Position numbers and translations under genes: made by a program. From assembly GCA_037951105.1 (NCBI GenBank), contig JBAMJV010008471.1:1-64000 (forward strand): DNA of 64,000 nucleotides. Reading direction: 5' to 3'. This document shows positions 11,250 to 21,787 of the stretch, piece after piece (within the stretch, counting starts at the first letter, position 1; each line of letters opens with the position of its first letter). The notes under the pieces were generated by a model. That model was not told the origin of the DNA. It ran no database searches and saw only the letters and a list, made by a program, of their open reading frames with translations. This DNA comes from Echinarachnius parma (Eukaryota; Echinodermata; Echinoidea; Clypeasteroida; Echinarachniidae).

Positions 11250-11555
11250 GTGATAGCACAACAAATGGACCTGAAGCAACGGAAGGTGATCTAGAGAACA
11301 GCCATGTGAGTGCTGCCGCAGATTCCAAGGATCCCACGAACGACCCAGACACACCCGCCAAGATGGACGTTACAGATGGTGCTGAAGTAAACGCCAACGT
11401 GACTGCCTCGGCCACGACAGACAATGCCATTGTAGACAATGCCACAGTGACCACAGACAATGCCCAGGTGGTTGATAATGTTGAGGTGACCACCAGTCCA
11501 GAGGCCAATGCAAATCTTCCAGCAGACAGTAACGCAAATGCTCCTTCAAGAACTG
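11250..11555 (+). CDS. E1: acidic low-complexity exon of MAP7-like gene
   Basis: The exon follows TTGTTGTATTCCAG and ends at a GTACGTG donor (G|GTACGTG). It is 306 bp and enters and leaves in phase 1, so it is a symmetric exon. The reading frame is open throughout. The peptide starts DSTTNGPEATEGDLENSH and becomes Ala/Thr/Asp/Asn-rich with recurring D-N-A/D-N-V and T-T units, which suggests a disordered, negatively charged segment. I recognise no domain. It is assigned to the same gene as the downstream exons because its exit phase fits E2 and composition is similar. Two decayed duplicates lie just upstream. Earlier exons, including the start codon, were not found in the window. The gene name rests on E4 and E5 only. 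Confidence 0.7.
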
Positions 11556-12251
11556 GTACGTGACGTTAACATACAGCAAATCCTACATTTGTAACCCTTT
11601 TCCCCTAACCATGTTTGTAAGCCATCAATTGAGAAGTTTTATAGACATAAATGGCAAGTCTCCTGGATGTAATACCTATAGATACCCACCTGGACAGCAA
11701 ACTGTGAAATCACAAAAAGAAAGATGATGATAACGTACTTACAAGGGATCTGTTACTCAATAGGGCAGCTTCTCCCCCATTATATGCAGAGGGCCTTTTT
11801 TTTGGTTTCTTCCTCTTTGTGAAGGGTTCTGTAACGTAAATGCTTGTTTGAATTACGCATTCTTTGCACTGACTGTTATAACCACACTATCCACTGAGAG
11901 TTTTTGCAAGTTTCTGCTGAGTGTAGGTGAAAAGGGTTAAGTACTATCCTATATAACTTCCAAGAAGAAAAATGAAAGCCTTGGGAACTTGATTGCTGTT
12001 GGCCTGTGCCTGCCTTTTAACTCTCCACCTCTTTGATAATATACAAATAATTACTTTAAAATTATTTTCAATTAAGTCTCAAGATACAAATTTTTAACAC
12101 ATGGTAATGCTTTCAGATGATTTCCTCTTTTCTGTTGTGACTTTTTTAACTGCACTAATGATTCATTTTCTCAGGTTATTAAACATTGAATATTTTCTAT
12201 TGATGACAAATCTTTATCCCACCAACTATATTACTTAACACAAACCTCTAG
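11556..12251 (+). other. Intron 1 (696 bp)
   Basis: Lies between the E1 donor GTACGTG and the E2 acceptor CCTCTAGCAG. It is AT-rich and I see no repeat or gene in it. Confidence 0.6.
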
Positions 12252-12761
12252 CAGACAGTGACAAGGATCTCATAGAGCAAGATAGTCTTGAGGATCTAGA
12301 GCCCCTACCTGAAGCCCAAGAGGACTTGCCTCCAAGCGAGGACAAACCTCAGGCTGACGAGCCTGAGGAACTCGAAGACCCTACCCAGACAGAAGATTCA
12401 GAGAACAAAGACAGTCATCAAGATGCCATAGCTGGTGAAGAAGAAGACCCTAGAGAAGATATACAAGAGAAATCCCCAGAGTTGGTACGAGGGGAGTCCT
12501 CAGAAGGAAAGTCTCGGGACGATCCTGATGAGGATGGTGAAGCAGGAGAGGTTCAGGGTGGAAGTAACCACTCTGAGGATATCGTCCAAGGAGCAGTTCG
12601 GGATCATAACCTCCATGACTTGTCCCTGGAGTCTCATGAAGTCTCTGGAATCATGGAAGGGTCGACCCACGATCACTTTGAGGTGCCCTTCAGTCCAGCC
12701 TACTCAGAGTCCAGGACCTATGACATCCTTATTGACACGGACAGGGACTTTGGATCCGAAG
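12252..12761 (+). CDS. E2: long Glu/Asp-rich exon of MAP7-like gene
   Basis: A 510-bp exon, phase 1 in and phase 1 out, ending G|GTAACG. The peptide begins DSDKDLIEQDSLEDLEPLPE and remains very acidic for about 110 residues, with many E-D, D-P and S-E pairs, as in disordered linkers or casein-kinase target regions. The last 50 residues are more ordered in composition and include HDHFEVPFSPAYSESRTYD. The acceptor is a tandem TAGCAG: use of the first AG adds one Ala, use of the second does not, and both keep frame. Without splicing the frame would run to a stop at 12862, giving a possible retained-intron end. I recognise no domain. The open frame, composition and phase match to E1 and E3 support a real exon. 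Confidence 0.8.
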
Positions 12762-13739
12762 GTAACGGGAAGGCCTGCTCCAAGAACTGTGTTGCGGCTG
12801 TCATACAGGATGGCTTTACTAATAGCATGATAGAAAAAAAAATCCTCAGCATTGTGTACTAACAATTAACAAACGGCACTTGCTAGATGACTAACATTGC
12901 TTTCATACACCTCATTAAAAAAGAATAGCTTGGTTTACATTGAAACATTGAAAGTAATTCATTGCATGATTTTCTTACAGGTTGGTTTTGAATTGCATCT
13001 TATCGACATAAGTATCCAAATCATTGGTTTCATTTTCAGCATTTGATTAATATCTATTATATAGCATTGTTATAGCCTGCTTTTTGTTTTGATATCATTG
13101 GGTATAAAGGTTATTCCATTGCGTGCAAACACCTCTTAAAATCAAATGTGCATCTAAATAAAAACATGACATGAGTGATAAGGTGCGGTGAAGCAAATAT
13201 AGTTTTGATAGACTTCATTAGTTCAAACAGATTATCACTAGGTAAGCACTGTATTTGGGGTCATTTCACATTCATTTTGTAACCTTGTTTTTGAAATATA
13301 ATTTCAAAGTGAATAATGCACTTTATTAGTAGATCATCTATTACAAGTTCTAAGAGAGGGAGAATACATGAACAAAGTTCTCCTTTATTTTTTTAATCAA
13401 ACTAATGTAATGATGCAATCTTTAATAAAGCAAACTGTAAAGAAAAACATATTTTGAGGAATTCATGACAAGAAAAATTGAACTGCAATACGGTAATACC
13501 CAGACAATATTCAAATACATGTATGCACATGAATGCATGTTATAGGCCATGTATCAAAGAAAAAGTAAGAACTTGTTCCGTGGTAATCATGGAACTCGGG
13601 AGATCAGTATTGAGTCAAGTCGTTAGTTTCAACACATTGCTGGGGGCATGACCGGGAGATATATCACCAATTACGGATCAATCTGTGCAAGTAAATTGGG
13701 ATTAACCCCCAGCCAGTATCATGCTTTTCCAGAGGTACA
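12762..13739 (+). other. Start of intron 2, no further feature seen
   Basis: AT-rich intronic sequence downstream of E2. I see no gene or clear repeat. Intron 2 as a whole runs 12762-40344 (about 27.6 kb) and contains most of the repeats listed below. Confidence 0.5.
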
Positions 13740-14127
13740 TTAAAGGGATCTAGTAACTTTGTTGACATGTGCAAAAGGTGATGAAGGGTTGATGCAATGT
13801 ATATTGTTGTTATCTCATATGTCCACAGGGTATTGTGTGAAAATTTCAAGTCAAATGGACATTGTATGGCCAAGTAATGAGCGAAAATGCAAAGTGATAT
13901 TCAGTAACTCACTGCACTCACTTTGTACACGGTTTCAAAACTCCACCAGAGTTTTTCTTATCTGAATACTTCAATCATACATATCTTTGTAACGAAAGGG
14001 AAATTTGAAAACCGAAACCTGTCCCGTGATTTTATTGTTAATACGAATACAACAAGGTAAAAGGGAACCGCTAGAATTAAAATTTTATTTTGAGGATTTG
14101 GACAATGTTACTATAAAGTCCCTTTAA
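13740..14127 (+). mobile_element. TTAA-flanked MITE, family 1, copy B
   Basis: 388 bp, bounded by TTAA. The left end is TTAAAGGGATCTAGTAAC and the right end GTTACTATAAAGTCCCTTTAA, in the same orientation as copy A and with near-identical interior words (CACAGGGTATTGTGTGAAAA). Confidence 0.85.
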
Positions 14128-14885
14128 GATTGTATTTGGGGACCAAGGCCTCCAGAAATAGCCTCATTAGTAATCTGATGATCCCAATTTACGATTGCTT
14201 GGATGCTTGCCCGCCCGTGTTGCATGTCTGAATGGGCACAGAGAGTTTAGTTGCAAAATGCAGTACTTCCGTTTTGTCAACAGATATATTTGCGATCGAA
14301 ACTGGTGAGATGTCAAGAAAAAAAATTTGCTAAGATGTGATACTTTTGAACTTATATCTTGATATAATGAGCGAAGTATCAGTTGAAAGGCATATTTTTG
14401 TATAATCTATACAATGGCCTTGCTCTGAAAATTATACAAACTGGTTTTTATTGCTCTTTGCAACAAAACTCTTCACATGATGTAGGTAGATGTATTGCAC
14501 ATGAATACACATGTACAAGCATCTTATTGGTCGCTCCAATCAAGATTGTATTGAGCAAATTGTATGTCCTCGGGCCATCTGAAAGTTCATTGCACAAGCG
14601 CGGGGCTGCAAATTTAGCATTATATTTTATTTTGTTTATTTTTGGGGGGTAATACATAAAGATAGAGTACATACAAGTTCACAAGACTCTCGTAGTTAGA
14701 TTGTAATTTGTCGTTACATTACATTGTACATTTTCTCTTCACTATAATGGCAATTTTGCTGAATGGTACTACAGAAGTTGGCTGTTTGCATGAATAATTA
14801 AGAAGCCAAATTTGCTTTGCTTGGTGTTTACTTGGCGCCAAGCTTATTTGTCATCACCTCTCTAGTTGCTGCATAGTGGTTGTAA
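14128..14885. other. Intronic, no feature seen
   Basis: AT-rich sequence in intron 2 with no recognisable repeat or coding block. Confidence 0.4.
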
Positions 14886-14887
14886 TT

Positions 14888-15205
14888 ATGGACGTGGTGG
14901 GGCAAGATTGGTAGAGCGCGCGCGCACTTTCCGATCTCGAGATCCTGAGTTCGAACCCAGCCCACTCCGTTTGTCCTTCAGCAAGACAACTAATCCACAT
15001 TGCTGCTCTCTAGTCTACCCAGGAGTATAAATGGGTACTTGGTCGGGTGTTAATTAGCCTTCAGCGCCCGTTGGGCAGCTGGGTTAGTATGCTCCCCAGG
15101 GAGTTGAGATGGTGCACAAGATAATTGTGCGGGTTTGACCAGTAACTGATGATCAAGGGTAATAATAATGCGCTTAGAAACATTGTATTAAGCGCAAATC
15201 AAAAC
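14888..15205 (+). mobile_element. tRNA-derived SINE
   Basis: A box-like word GGCAAGATTGGTAGAGC (14901-14917) and a B box GAGTTCGAACCC (14947-14958) are spaced as in a tRNA. A non-tRNA body follows (AATGGGTACTTGGTCGGGTG, CTGGGTTAGTATGCTCCCCA) and then a tail with AATAATAATGCGCTTAGAAA and AAGCGCAAATC. This is the standard layout of a tRNA-headed SINE. It is probably not a working tRNA gene because no acceptor stem is evident. Confidence 0.8.
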
Positions 15206-15259
15206 AGATCAAATCAAATGATTATAGAGTCCCAAAGCAAAGGCATAGAAAAAACAATT

Positions 15260-15355
15260 GCTTATTATTATTATGCATAGTGCCCATACATGTAATAGCG
15301 CCTAATATGTAATAAGATGTCGTCTCTATAAAGCGCTTTACACTATTATTACCCC
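15260..15355 (+). mobile_element. SINE 3' tail fragment
   Basis: TTATTATTATGCATAGTGCC, then AGCGCCTAATATG and TATAAAGCGCTTTACACTAT. These are words typical of the 3' portion of tRNA-derived SINEs. The 5' part is missing. Confidence 0.5.
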
Positions 15356-15917
15356 GGTCATAGGATTTTGCCAGCCTGCACACATTGTATGCACCACAAT
15401 GTATGTGGTGTCCTTGCTGTATGCTTTACATTAATTTGAATGGAATCTGAAACCGATTCTTCTGAATATCAGTTTACTGAAATTAGAGACTTTGATTTTA
15501 GTGTGCAACATTATGGTTGGGACGAAAATAATTGTGTTCCCTTATCAAATCTCCTAATTATGAAACTAATTTTAGCGAATAGAAAGAGACAGTATAAATT
15601 CATGTATAACTCGCATGAGTTGCTTCATGTGAAATTTTGTAGGTTGCCTTTCTTGACATGTCATTCTTGCCGTTTGATAGCCATGGATAACATTTCTTCA
15701 GACGCCAGGCCTGGGGGTCTGTATTGATTCAGGTGTTATAGTTTAATTTATGTGCTGCATACTTACAAACCAACTTCAAAAAAGAGTGCACATAATACAT
15801 ACATAATATGTCTCACCAAACAGGGCTCTCCCATATATATTAAGCTTTTCTTCCAGGTGGCCAAATTGACACATCAGATAGAATTCCACCATAGACTTGT
15901 GTGTTGTAGATCCTAAT

Positions 15918-17803
15918 TGTATCCCCCGAACCACTTCGGGGGATACTATGGATTTGGCCTCGTCGCGCCGCCGCCGCGTCCGCCGCGTCCGCCGCAGAGA
16001 TTTTCTTGTGAACGCTCTACAGGTCCGAGTTCTTGTCCGATCATTTTCTAATTTGGTATGAAGGTGTATTAAGGAAAGAGGATGAAGCCTATTGATTTTG
16101 GTGTGGGGCGGAGTCCTGGTTGCCATGGTAACCATGATATAAAGAAATAGTTAAGATTACCTTGTGAACGCTCTACAGGTCCGAGTTCTTGTCCGATCAT
16201 TTTCTAATTTGGTATGAAGGTGTATTAAGGAAAGAGGATGAAGCCTATTGATTTTGGTGTGGGGCGGAGTCCTGGTTGCCATGGTAACCATGATATAAAG
16301 AAATAGTTAAGATTACCTTGTGAACGCTCTACAGGTCCGAGTTCTTGTCCGATCATTTTCTAATTTGGTATGAAGGTGTATTAAGGAAAGAGGATGAAGC
16401 CTATTGATTTTGGTGTGGGGCGGAGTCCTGGTTGCCATGGTAACCATGATAACCATGATATAAAGAAATAGTTAAGATTACCATGTGAACGCTCTACAGG
16501 TCCGAGTTCTTGTCCGATCGTTTTCTTATATGGTATGAAGGTGTATTAAGGAAAGAGGATGAAGCCTATTGATTTTGGTGTGGGGCGGAGTCCTGGTTGC
16601 CATGGTAACCATGATAACCATGATATAAAGAAATAGTTAAGATTACCATGTGAACGCTCTACAGGTCCGAGTTCTTGTCCGATCGTTTTCTTATTTGGTA
16701 TGAAGGTGTATTAAGGAAAGAGGATGAAGCCTATTGATTTTGGTGTGGGGCGGAGTCCTGGTTGCCATGGTAACCATGATATAAAGAAATAGTTAAGATT
16801 ACCTTGTGAACGCTCTACAGGTCCGAGTTCTTGTCCGATCATTTTCTAATTTGGTATGAAGGTGTATTAAGGAAAGAGGATGAAGCCTATTGATTTTGGT
16901 GTGGGGCGCGGTCCTGGTTGCCATGGTAACCATGATATAAATAAATAGTTAATATTACCTTGTGAACGCTCTACAGGTCCGAGTTCTTGTCCGATCATTT
17001 TCTAATTTGGTATGAAGGTGTCTTAAGGAAAGAGGATGAAGCCTTTAGATTTTGGTGTAGGGCGGAGTCCTGGTTGCCATGGTAACCATGATATAAAGAA
17101 ATAGTTAAGATTACCTTGTGAATGCTCTACAGGTCCGAGTTCTTGTCCGATCATTTTCTAATTTGGTATGAAGGTGTCTTAAGGAAAGAGGATGAAGCCT
17201 ATTGATTTTGGTGTGGGGCGGAGTCCTGGTTGCCATGGTAACCATGATATAAAGAAATAGTTAAGATTACCTTGTGAACGCTCTACAGGTCCGAGTTCTT
17301 GTCCGATCATTTTCTAATTTGGTATGAAGGTGTATTAAGGAAAGAGGATGAAGCCTTTTGATTTTGGTGTGGGGCGGAGTCCTGGTTGCCATGGTAACCA
17401 TGATATAAAGAAATAGTTAAGATTACCTTGTGAACGCTCTATAGATCCGAGTTCTTGTCTGATCATTTTCTTATTTGGTATGAAGGTGTATTAAGGAAAG
17501 AGGATGAAGCCTATTGATTTTGGTGTGGGGCGGAGTCCTGGTTGCCATGGTAACCATGATCACCATGATATAAAGAAATAGTTAAGATTACCATGTGAAC
17601 GCTCTACAGGTCCGAGTTCTTGTCCGATCGTTTTCTTATTTGGTATGAAGGTGTATTAAGGAAAGAGGATGAAGCCTATTGATTTTGGTGTGGGGCGGAT
17701 TCATCGTTGCCATGGTAACCAAGAACAACGTACACCACCAAACTTGTTCAGTTCACAATATTACAACCCACAAAAGTGCAATGCAATTGGTTCGGGGGAT
17801 ACA
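15918..17803. mobile_element. 1.9-kb inverted-repeat element carrying a minisatellite
   Basis: The left terminus TGTATCCCCCGAACCACTT is matched in inverted orientation at the right (inverted read TGTATCCCCCGAACCAATT). The left end also forms a perfect 12-bp-stem hairpin at 15919-15946. The inside is almost entirely an 11-copy tandem array. Non-autonomous elements with a tandem-repeat core and short subterminal inverted repeats are known among Helentron/DINE-like families, but I see neither a diagnostic Helitron end nor a protein. The superfamily is therefore open. Confidence 0.6.
16005..17720. repeat. Minisatellite, 156-bp unit, 11 copies
   Basis: Units start at 16005, 16161, 16317, 16482, 16647, 16803, 16959, 17115, 17271, 17427 and 17592. 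Period is exactly 156 bp, or 165 bp where a 9-bp ATAACCATG-type duplication follows GGTAACCATG. The last unit is truncated. Units contain CTCTACAGGTCCGAGTTCTT and GGTTGCCATGGTAACCATGA. Copies differ by a few percent only, so amplification or homogenisation is recent. Confidence 0.9.
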
Positions 17804-17821
17804 TGTGCTCGGCTGCGCGAC

Positions 17822-17960
17822 CCGCCGAGCGCGCAATTTCTAGTTCTTTGGTGGCCCATGCAGGATTTTGTAGTGGCCAAATGAAATTTCTGGTGGCCAT
17901 TGGCACCTGGGCCATTGGGGTGAGCCCTGCCAAACATCAAGGAAAATATTATCAGGGCTA
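17822..17960. repeat. Degenerate GTGGCC-rich element fragment
   Basis: Short words such as TTTGGTGGCCCATG, GTAGTGGCCA and GGTGGCCATTGGCACCTGGG, ending in GGGTGAGCCCTGCC, suggest a decayed relative of the CAGGGCTC-type elements at 32.8, 37.0 and 49.0 kb. Confidence 0.35.
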
Positions 17961-17999
17961 GTAGAGTCAAGTTTCCCTTCATGTAGCACTACAACATTT

Positions 18000-20395
18000 T
18001 AGAGAATTTGTAGAGGCTTTGAAATTGTTTTGGGTGGCTCTTTTGGATATAGCCGGGGCTACAATGTAAATAACACAGAACCACAGCATATTGGTCTAAA
18101 TTATTTGCGACTCTGAATCTAGGTGAAGCTTCTGCCTTTGGATTTTGCATTATAATTATGTCAGTTTATTGATATTAGTGTAAGACCTACAAATTTTACG
18201 ATGTAACTACAGTGCATACATACGCAATTGAGGAAAAGATTGCTGAAGAGGGAATTGGGTTAGTATGGAATATAATCTGGGTATTGTACATATATATGCG
18301 AAAGGCATTAGATTCAAAGAAATATGATTATTTATTGTGATTTTGAAGGTAAGATCCTTGGAGCTTTGCCCATCGTGGTTAACGCTAAATTTAAAAATAT
18401 ACGTAACATGCTCTGCTCGGAGGAGATGTGATTAGGCTTCTTGAGCTGGTATGTAACTGTAACCATGACAACGGAGCAATAAAGGAAAGGAGAAAAACGC
18501 AGTAATTTCCTTTTCTTTTCATGCCACGATGGCTTTCTGTATCCCACGGGAGAATTCAATTACTTTGTGGGAATTTTCTTGGTAGTTGGCTGCCACGTTT
18601 TTTAAAATCTTAATTTGTGTCCAAACCTCAATCTCCTTCCCTGGAATAGCGAGGCTTGATTCCTTATTTCCTCTGACGGCATACATAATGTATTGTAGGG
18701 GGACTAGGGCCACATTGCACTCATTCACAATGATTTAATGGGTTTATGATAATTGCCCATTTCTTGTAATGTCAGACACGAATGATAATTCCTGCCAAGA
18801 AGTTATTGGTACTAGCATCTAGTGTACTTTTATACTCAACAATGTATTTTAAGCGGGTGGTGGAAGGGGGGGGGGGGGGGGGGGGGTGGGAGAGGGGGAA
18901 GGTGGGCTGTCGTAACACACATTTTACAGAAATCTCAAATTTGTATTAACATTTGAGTCTGTAATAGGAGACAGGTCTGCAGCCCCCTTGGAGTTTTAAA
19001 AATGACCATATTTGGGCAAGAAGCACCCAACATTCGGGGAAAAGCATACTGTCTAATTCGGCGCAAAATCATTGTTTTCAGGCAAACTCATATCATATTC
19101 GGGCAGAAGCGTGTCATATTCAGAATAAATCAGGTCATGTTTGGTCATATTCGGGAAAAGGGATAAAAAGTACATCATTTTCACTTTCAGGCAGTTAAAT
19201 GTTTATAAATAAACCCCCCCCCCCTTTTTTTTTTGCTTGTCAGGTGAATATGGGGAAGATGGTATTCAGGCAAAAGATCTCGGCCCCCTTGGAAAAAATG
19301 TGCCCCAACGAGCAACAGCAGTGTTTGAATAGTTGGTGTTTGAATTCTTAGAAGTTAGAACTAAACAGGTGTCTTCTATGGACATACTGTACATATACGT
19401 GCACAGTCATACAATGTCATGTCCAATGTAAATGTCACCCATTACAAGCACTGGGATAGCAAAGTGCATGCACACTACTCTGTGATAGATAGTATTCTTG
19501 CTGGATTAGAAGTAGTCTTGCTTTCAGACTGACCATAAAAACCTGTCTTTCCGTCTCTAGGATCTTGCATTAACTACCAAACCTAATACAAACAAAAACA
19601 TATCATTTGTTTAACTTTTATTGCACATTATAATTCAATGTTTGGTTAATTAGGAAATACTTAAGAAAAAAAGGAGTGCATTGATTGAAGACTAGACTCT
19701 CATAGTCTCAGTTTGCAAACTCAATTAGATTCATGTTTGATACAGAGATGGCAACCTGTTTTAAAAAAACAGTTTACTGGGCATCAAGTCTTGATCAAAG
19801 CAAGTCTTAACTCATAGCAGACAAATTGGTTCTCTTTTTTTCTCTCTCCTTCCCTTTCCTTCTTTCTCTAAATTATTTATGAGATCTATACCCATTGATC
19901 CAAAATGGTAATGAAGGGGAGAGCACACACAGTCATTGTTAGTAGAATGATAGTAATCTGACCAACAGAAAACAAAATATAGATAAATTGCAAGAAAATT
20001 AGAATCTTTGAAATCTGGATCGATTTCTGTTTTAGATATTAGGAAACTCACTGTTTATTATAGATGCTCAATCCAGTTGTCTGTTGTAGATACATAGTTG
20101 CTTTGTTTGCATTCAACAATGTTATGTCAAACAGAATTATAAAGAAATTCAAATTAGTTATCATAAATATTACGTAGCCTTTATCATTCCTTGCTTTTTT
20201 TCCTTTTATCCCTTTATCCCCTTCCCCTTCCAATTTGAAATCTTTATTCCTTTTGTTTATAGTAATTAGTAATTTTTACTAAAATTGTTTAGGCTTGTAT
20301 TAATTAGAACTAAAAGCTTTCCTCCTTGAAAAGAACTCATTATCCTAATGTGCAATAGTTACATCTGATAAACACCTCTCCATTCTGTATGATGC
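18000..20395. other. Intronic; poly-G tract and TTCGGG words
   Basis: No gene seen. A G run lies at about 18868-18895. Positions 18970-19310 contain repeated ATATTCGGG/ATATTTGGGCA words bracketed by inverted CCCCCTTGG, a degenerate repeat without clear ends. The rest is plain AT-rich sequence. Confidence 0.4.
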
Positions 20396-21487
20396 CCTGT
20401 CCTCCACCCTCTGAATTAATAGCCTAAATGGCGCCCTCCCATCTTTCTCGGAGATACAGTAACCAGAAGGTGATGTTTATTAGGATGAGTAGCCTTGGTA
20501 TTATGCAGGCGGAATGAAACTGAGCAAGTGCTCCAAAATCACTTGCTGATTGTAATATCTGGGCGAGGAGGCATGACTTGGTCTAACATCCGAGGACTAG
20601 GGCTCCCCAAAATGATGATGCAGGACCAGCCCTAATGAAAAGGACCAGCCATAATTTCACTGGTTGAATCACCCTCTTAAATTAATAGCGTAAATGGAAC
20701 CCTCCTACCTTTCTCGGAGACACTGTAATCACAAGGTGACATTTAATTTGGATGAGCAGCCTTGGTATAACATGTATGCTGAAGGCAGAGTGAAACTGAG
20801 CGAGTGCTTTAAATTCACCCTCTGATATCTGGGTGAGGAGGCATGACTTGGTCTAACATCCGAGGACTAGGGCTCGCCAAAATGATGACGCAGAACCAGC
20901 CCTAATTAAAAGGACCAGCCATAATTTCTCTGGTCGATGACCTAGGTGGGGTTGAATCACCCTCTTAAATTAATAGCGTAAATGGAACCCTCCTCTATCA
21001 CTCGGAGATACCGTTATCAAAAGGTGATGTTTAATTTGGATGAGCAGCCTAAGTGGTATTATGCAGGCAGAGTGGAGCTGAGCAAGTGTTCTAAAATGGT
21101 CTAACATCCGAGGACTAGGGCTCGCGGAAATGATGAAGCAGGACCAGTCCTAATCAAAAGAACCAGCCATAATTCCACTGAGCCCAGAACTACATGTAGG
21201 TAGGGTTGAACCACCCTCTAAATTAATAGCGTAAATGGAACCCTCCTCTATCACTCGGAGATACCGTTATCAAAAGGTGATGTTTAATTTGGATGAGCAG
21301 CCTAAGTGGTATTATGCAGGCAGAGTGAAGCTGAGCAAGTGTTCTAAAAAAACCTTGTTTATTGTGACATTTGGGCCAGGCATGATTTGGTCTGACATCC
21401 GAGGACTAGGGCTCGCCGATACCAATGCTGCAGGAGGACCAGCCATACTTCAAAGGACCAGCCCCACCTCCACTGATCTTTAGACTA
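20395..21487. repeat. Four diverged tandem units of about 250-290 bp
   Basis: The words AATTAATAGCGTAAATGGAA, GGTGATGTTTAATTTGGATG and ACATCCGAGGACTAGGGCTC recur, with unit starts near 20414, 20680, 20968 and 21221. Units differ by substitutions and small indels. An 82-codon ORF at 21235-21483 spans the last unit and is not shared by the others, so it is not a gene. Confidence 0.85.
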
Positions 21488-21495
21488 CATGTAGG

Positions 21496-21687
21496 CAGGG
21501 GAAAAATTCAAATTCATATTTTGGGGGGCTACTTGTCAAGCATGCATGCATGAAAATAACGCTCTAAAATTGGTTTTGTATTAAACTCTAGATGCAAATT
21601 TGTGGGGGCTCTTTTCTAATATTCGGGGGCTCTTTTTGGCATTTTGGGGGCGAATTCGCTCGAGCCCCTGTGTTTTTTTTTTCACTG
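21496..21687. mobile_element. GGGGGC-type hAT-like MITE with 8-bp duplication
   Basis: The element starts CAGGGGAAAAATTC and ends TTTTTTTTTTCACTG. It is flanked on both sides by CATGTAGG (21488-21495 and 21688-21695), an 8-bp target duplication typical of hAT elements. Internal GGGGGC words link it to the copies at 9, 10.5, 55.5 and 58.9 kb. It has no ORF. Confidence 0.8.
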
Positions 21688-21787
21688 CATGTAGGGGTGG
21701 TTGAAACTTGAACCTTCACAGTTAAATGAAACTGAGCAAGTGCTCTATAGTGCACAATATGCAATCTACAAATTGTTAATTTGTTCA

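Noticed and set aside
14888-14975. Possible tRNA gene
   Set aside because: A and B boxes are present but no paired acceptor stem is seen, and a SINE body follows.
15776-16135. 119-codon Arg/Thr-rich minus-strand ORF
   Set aside because: It spans the minisatellite edge and a CCGCCG tract; the repeat units have stops in this frame.
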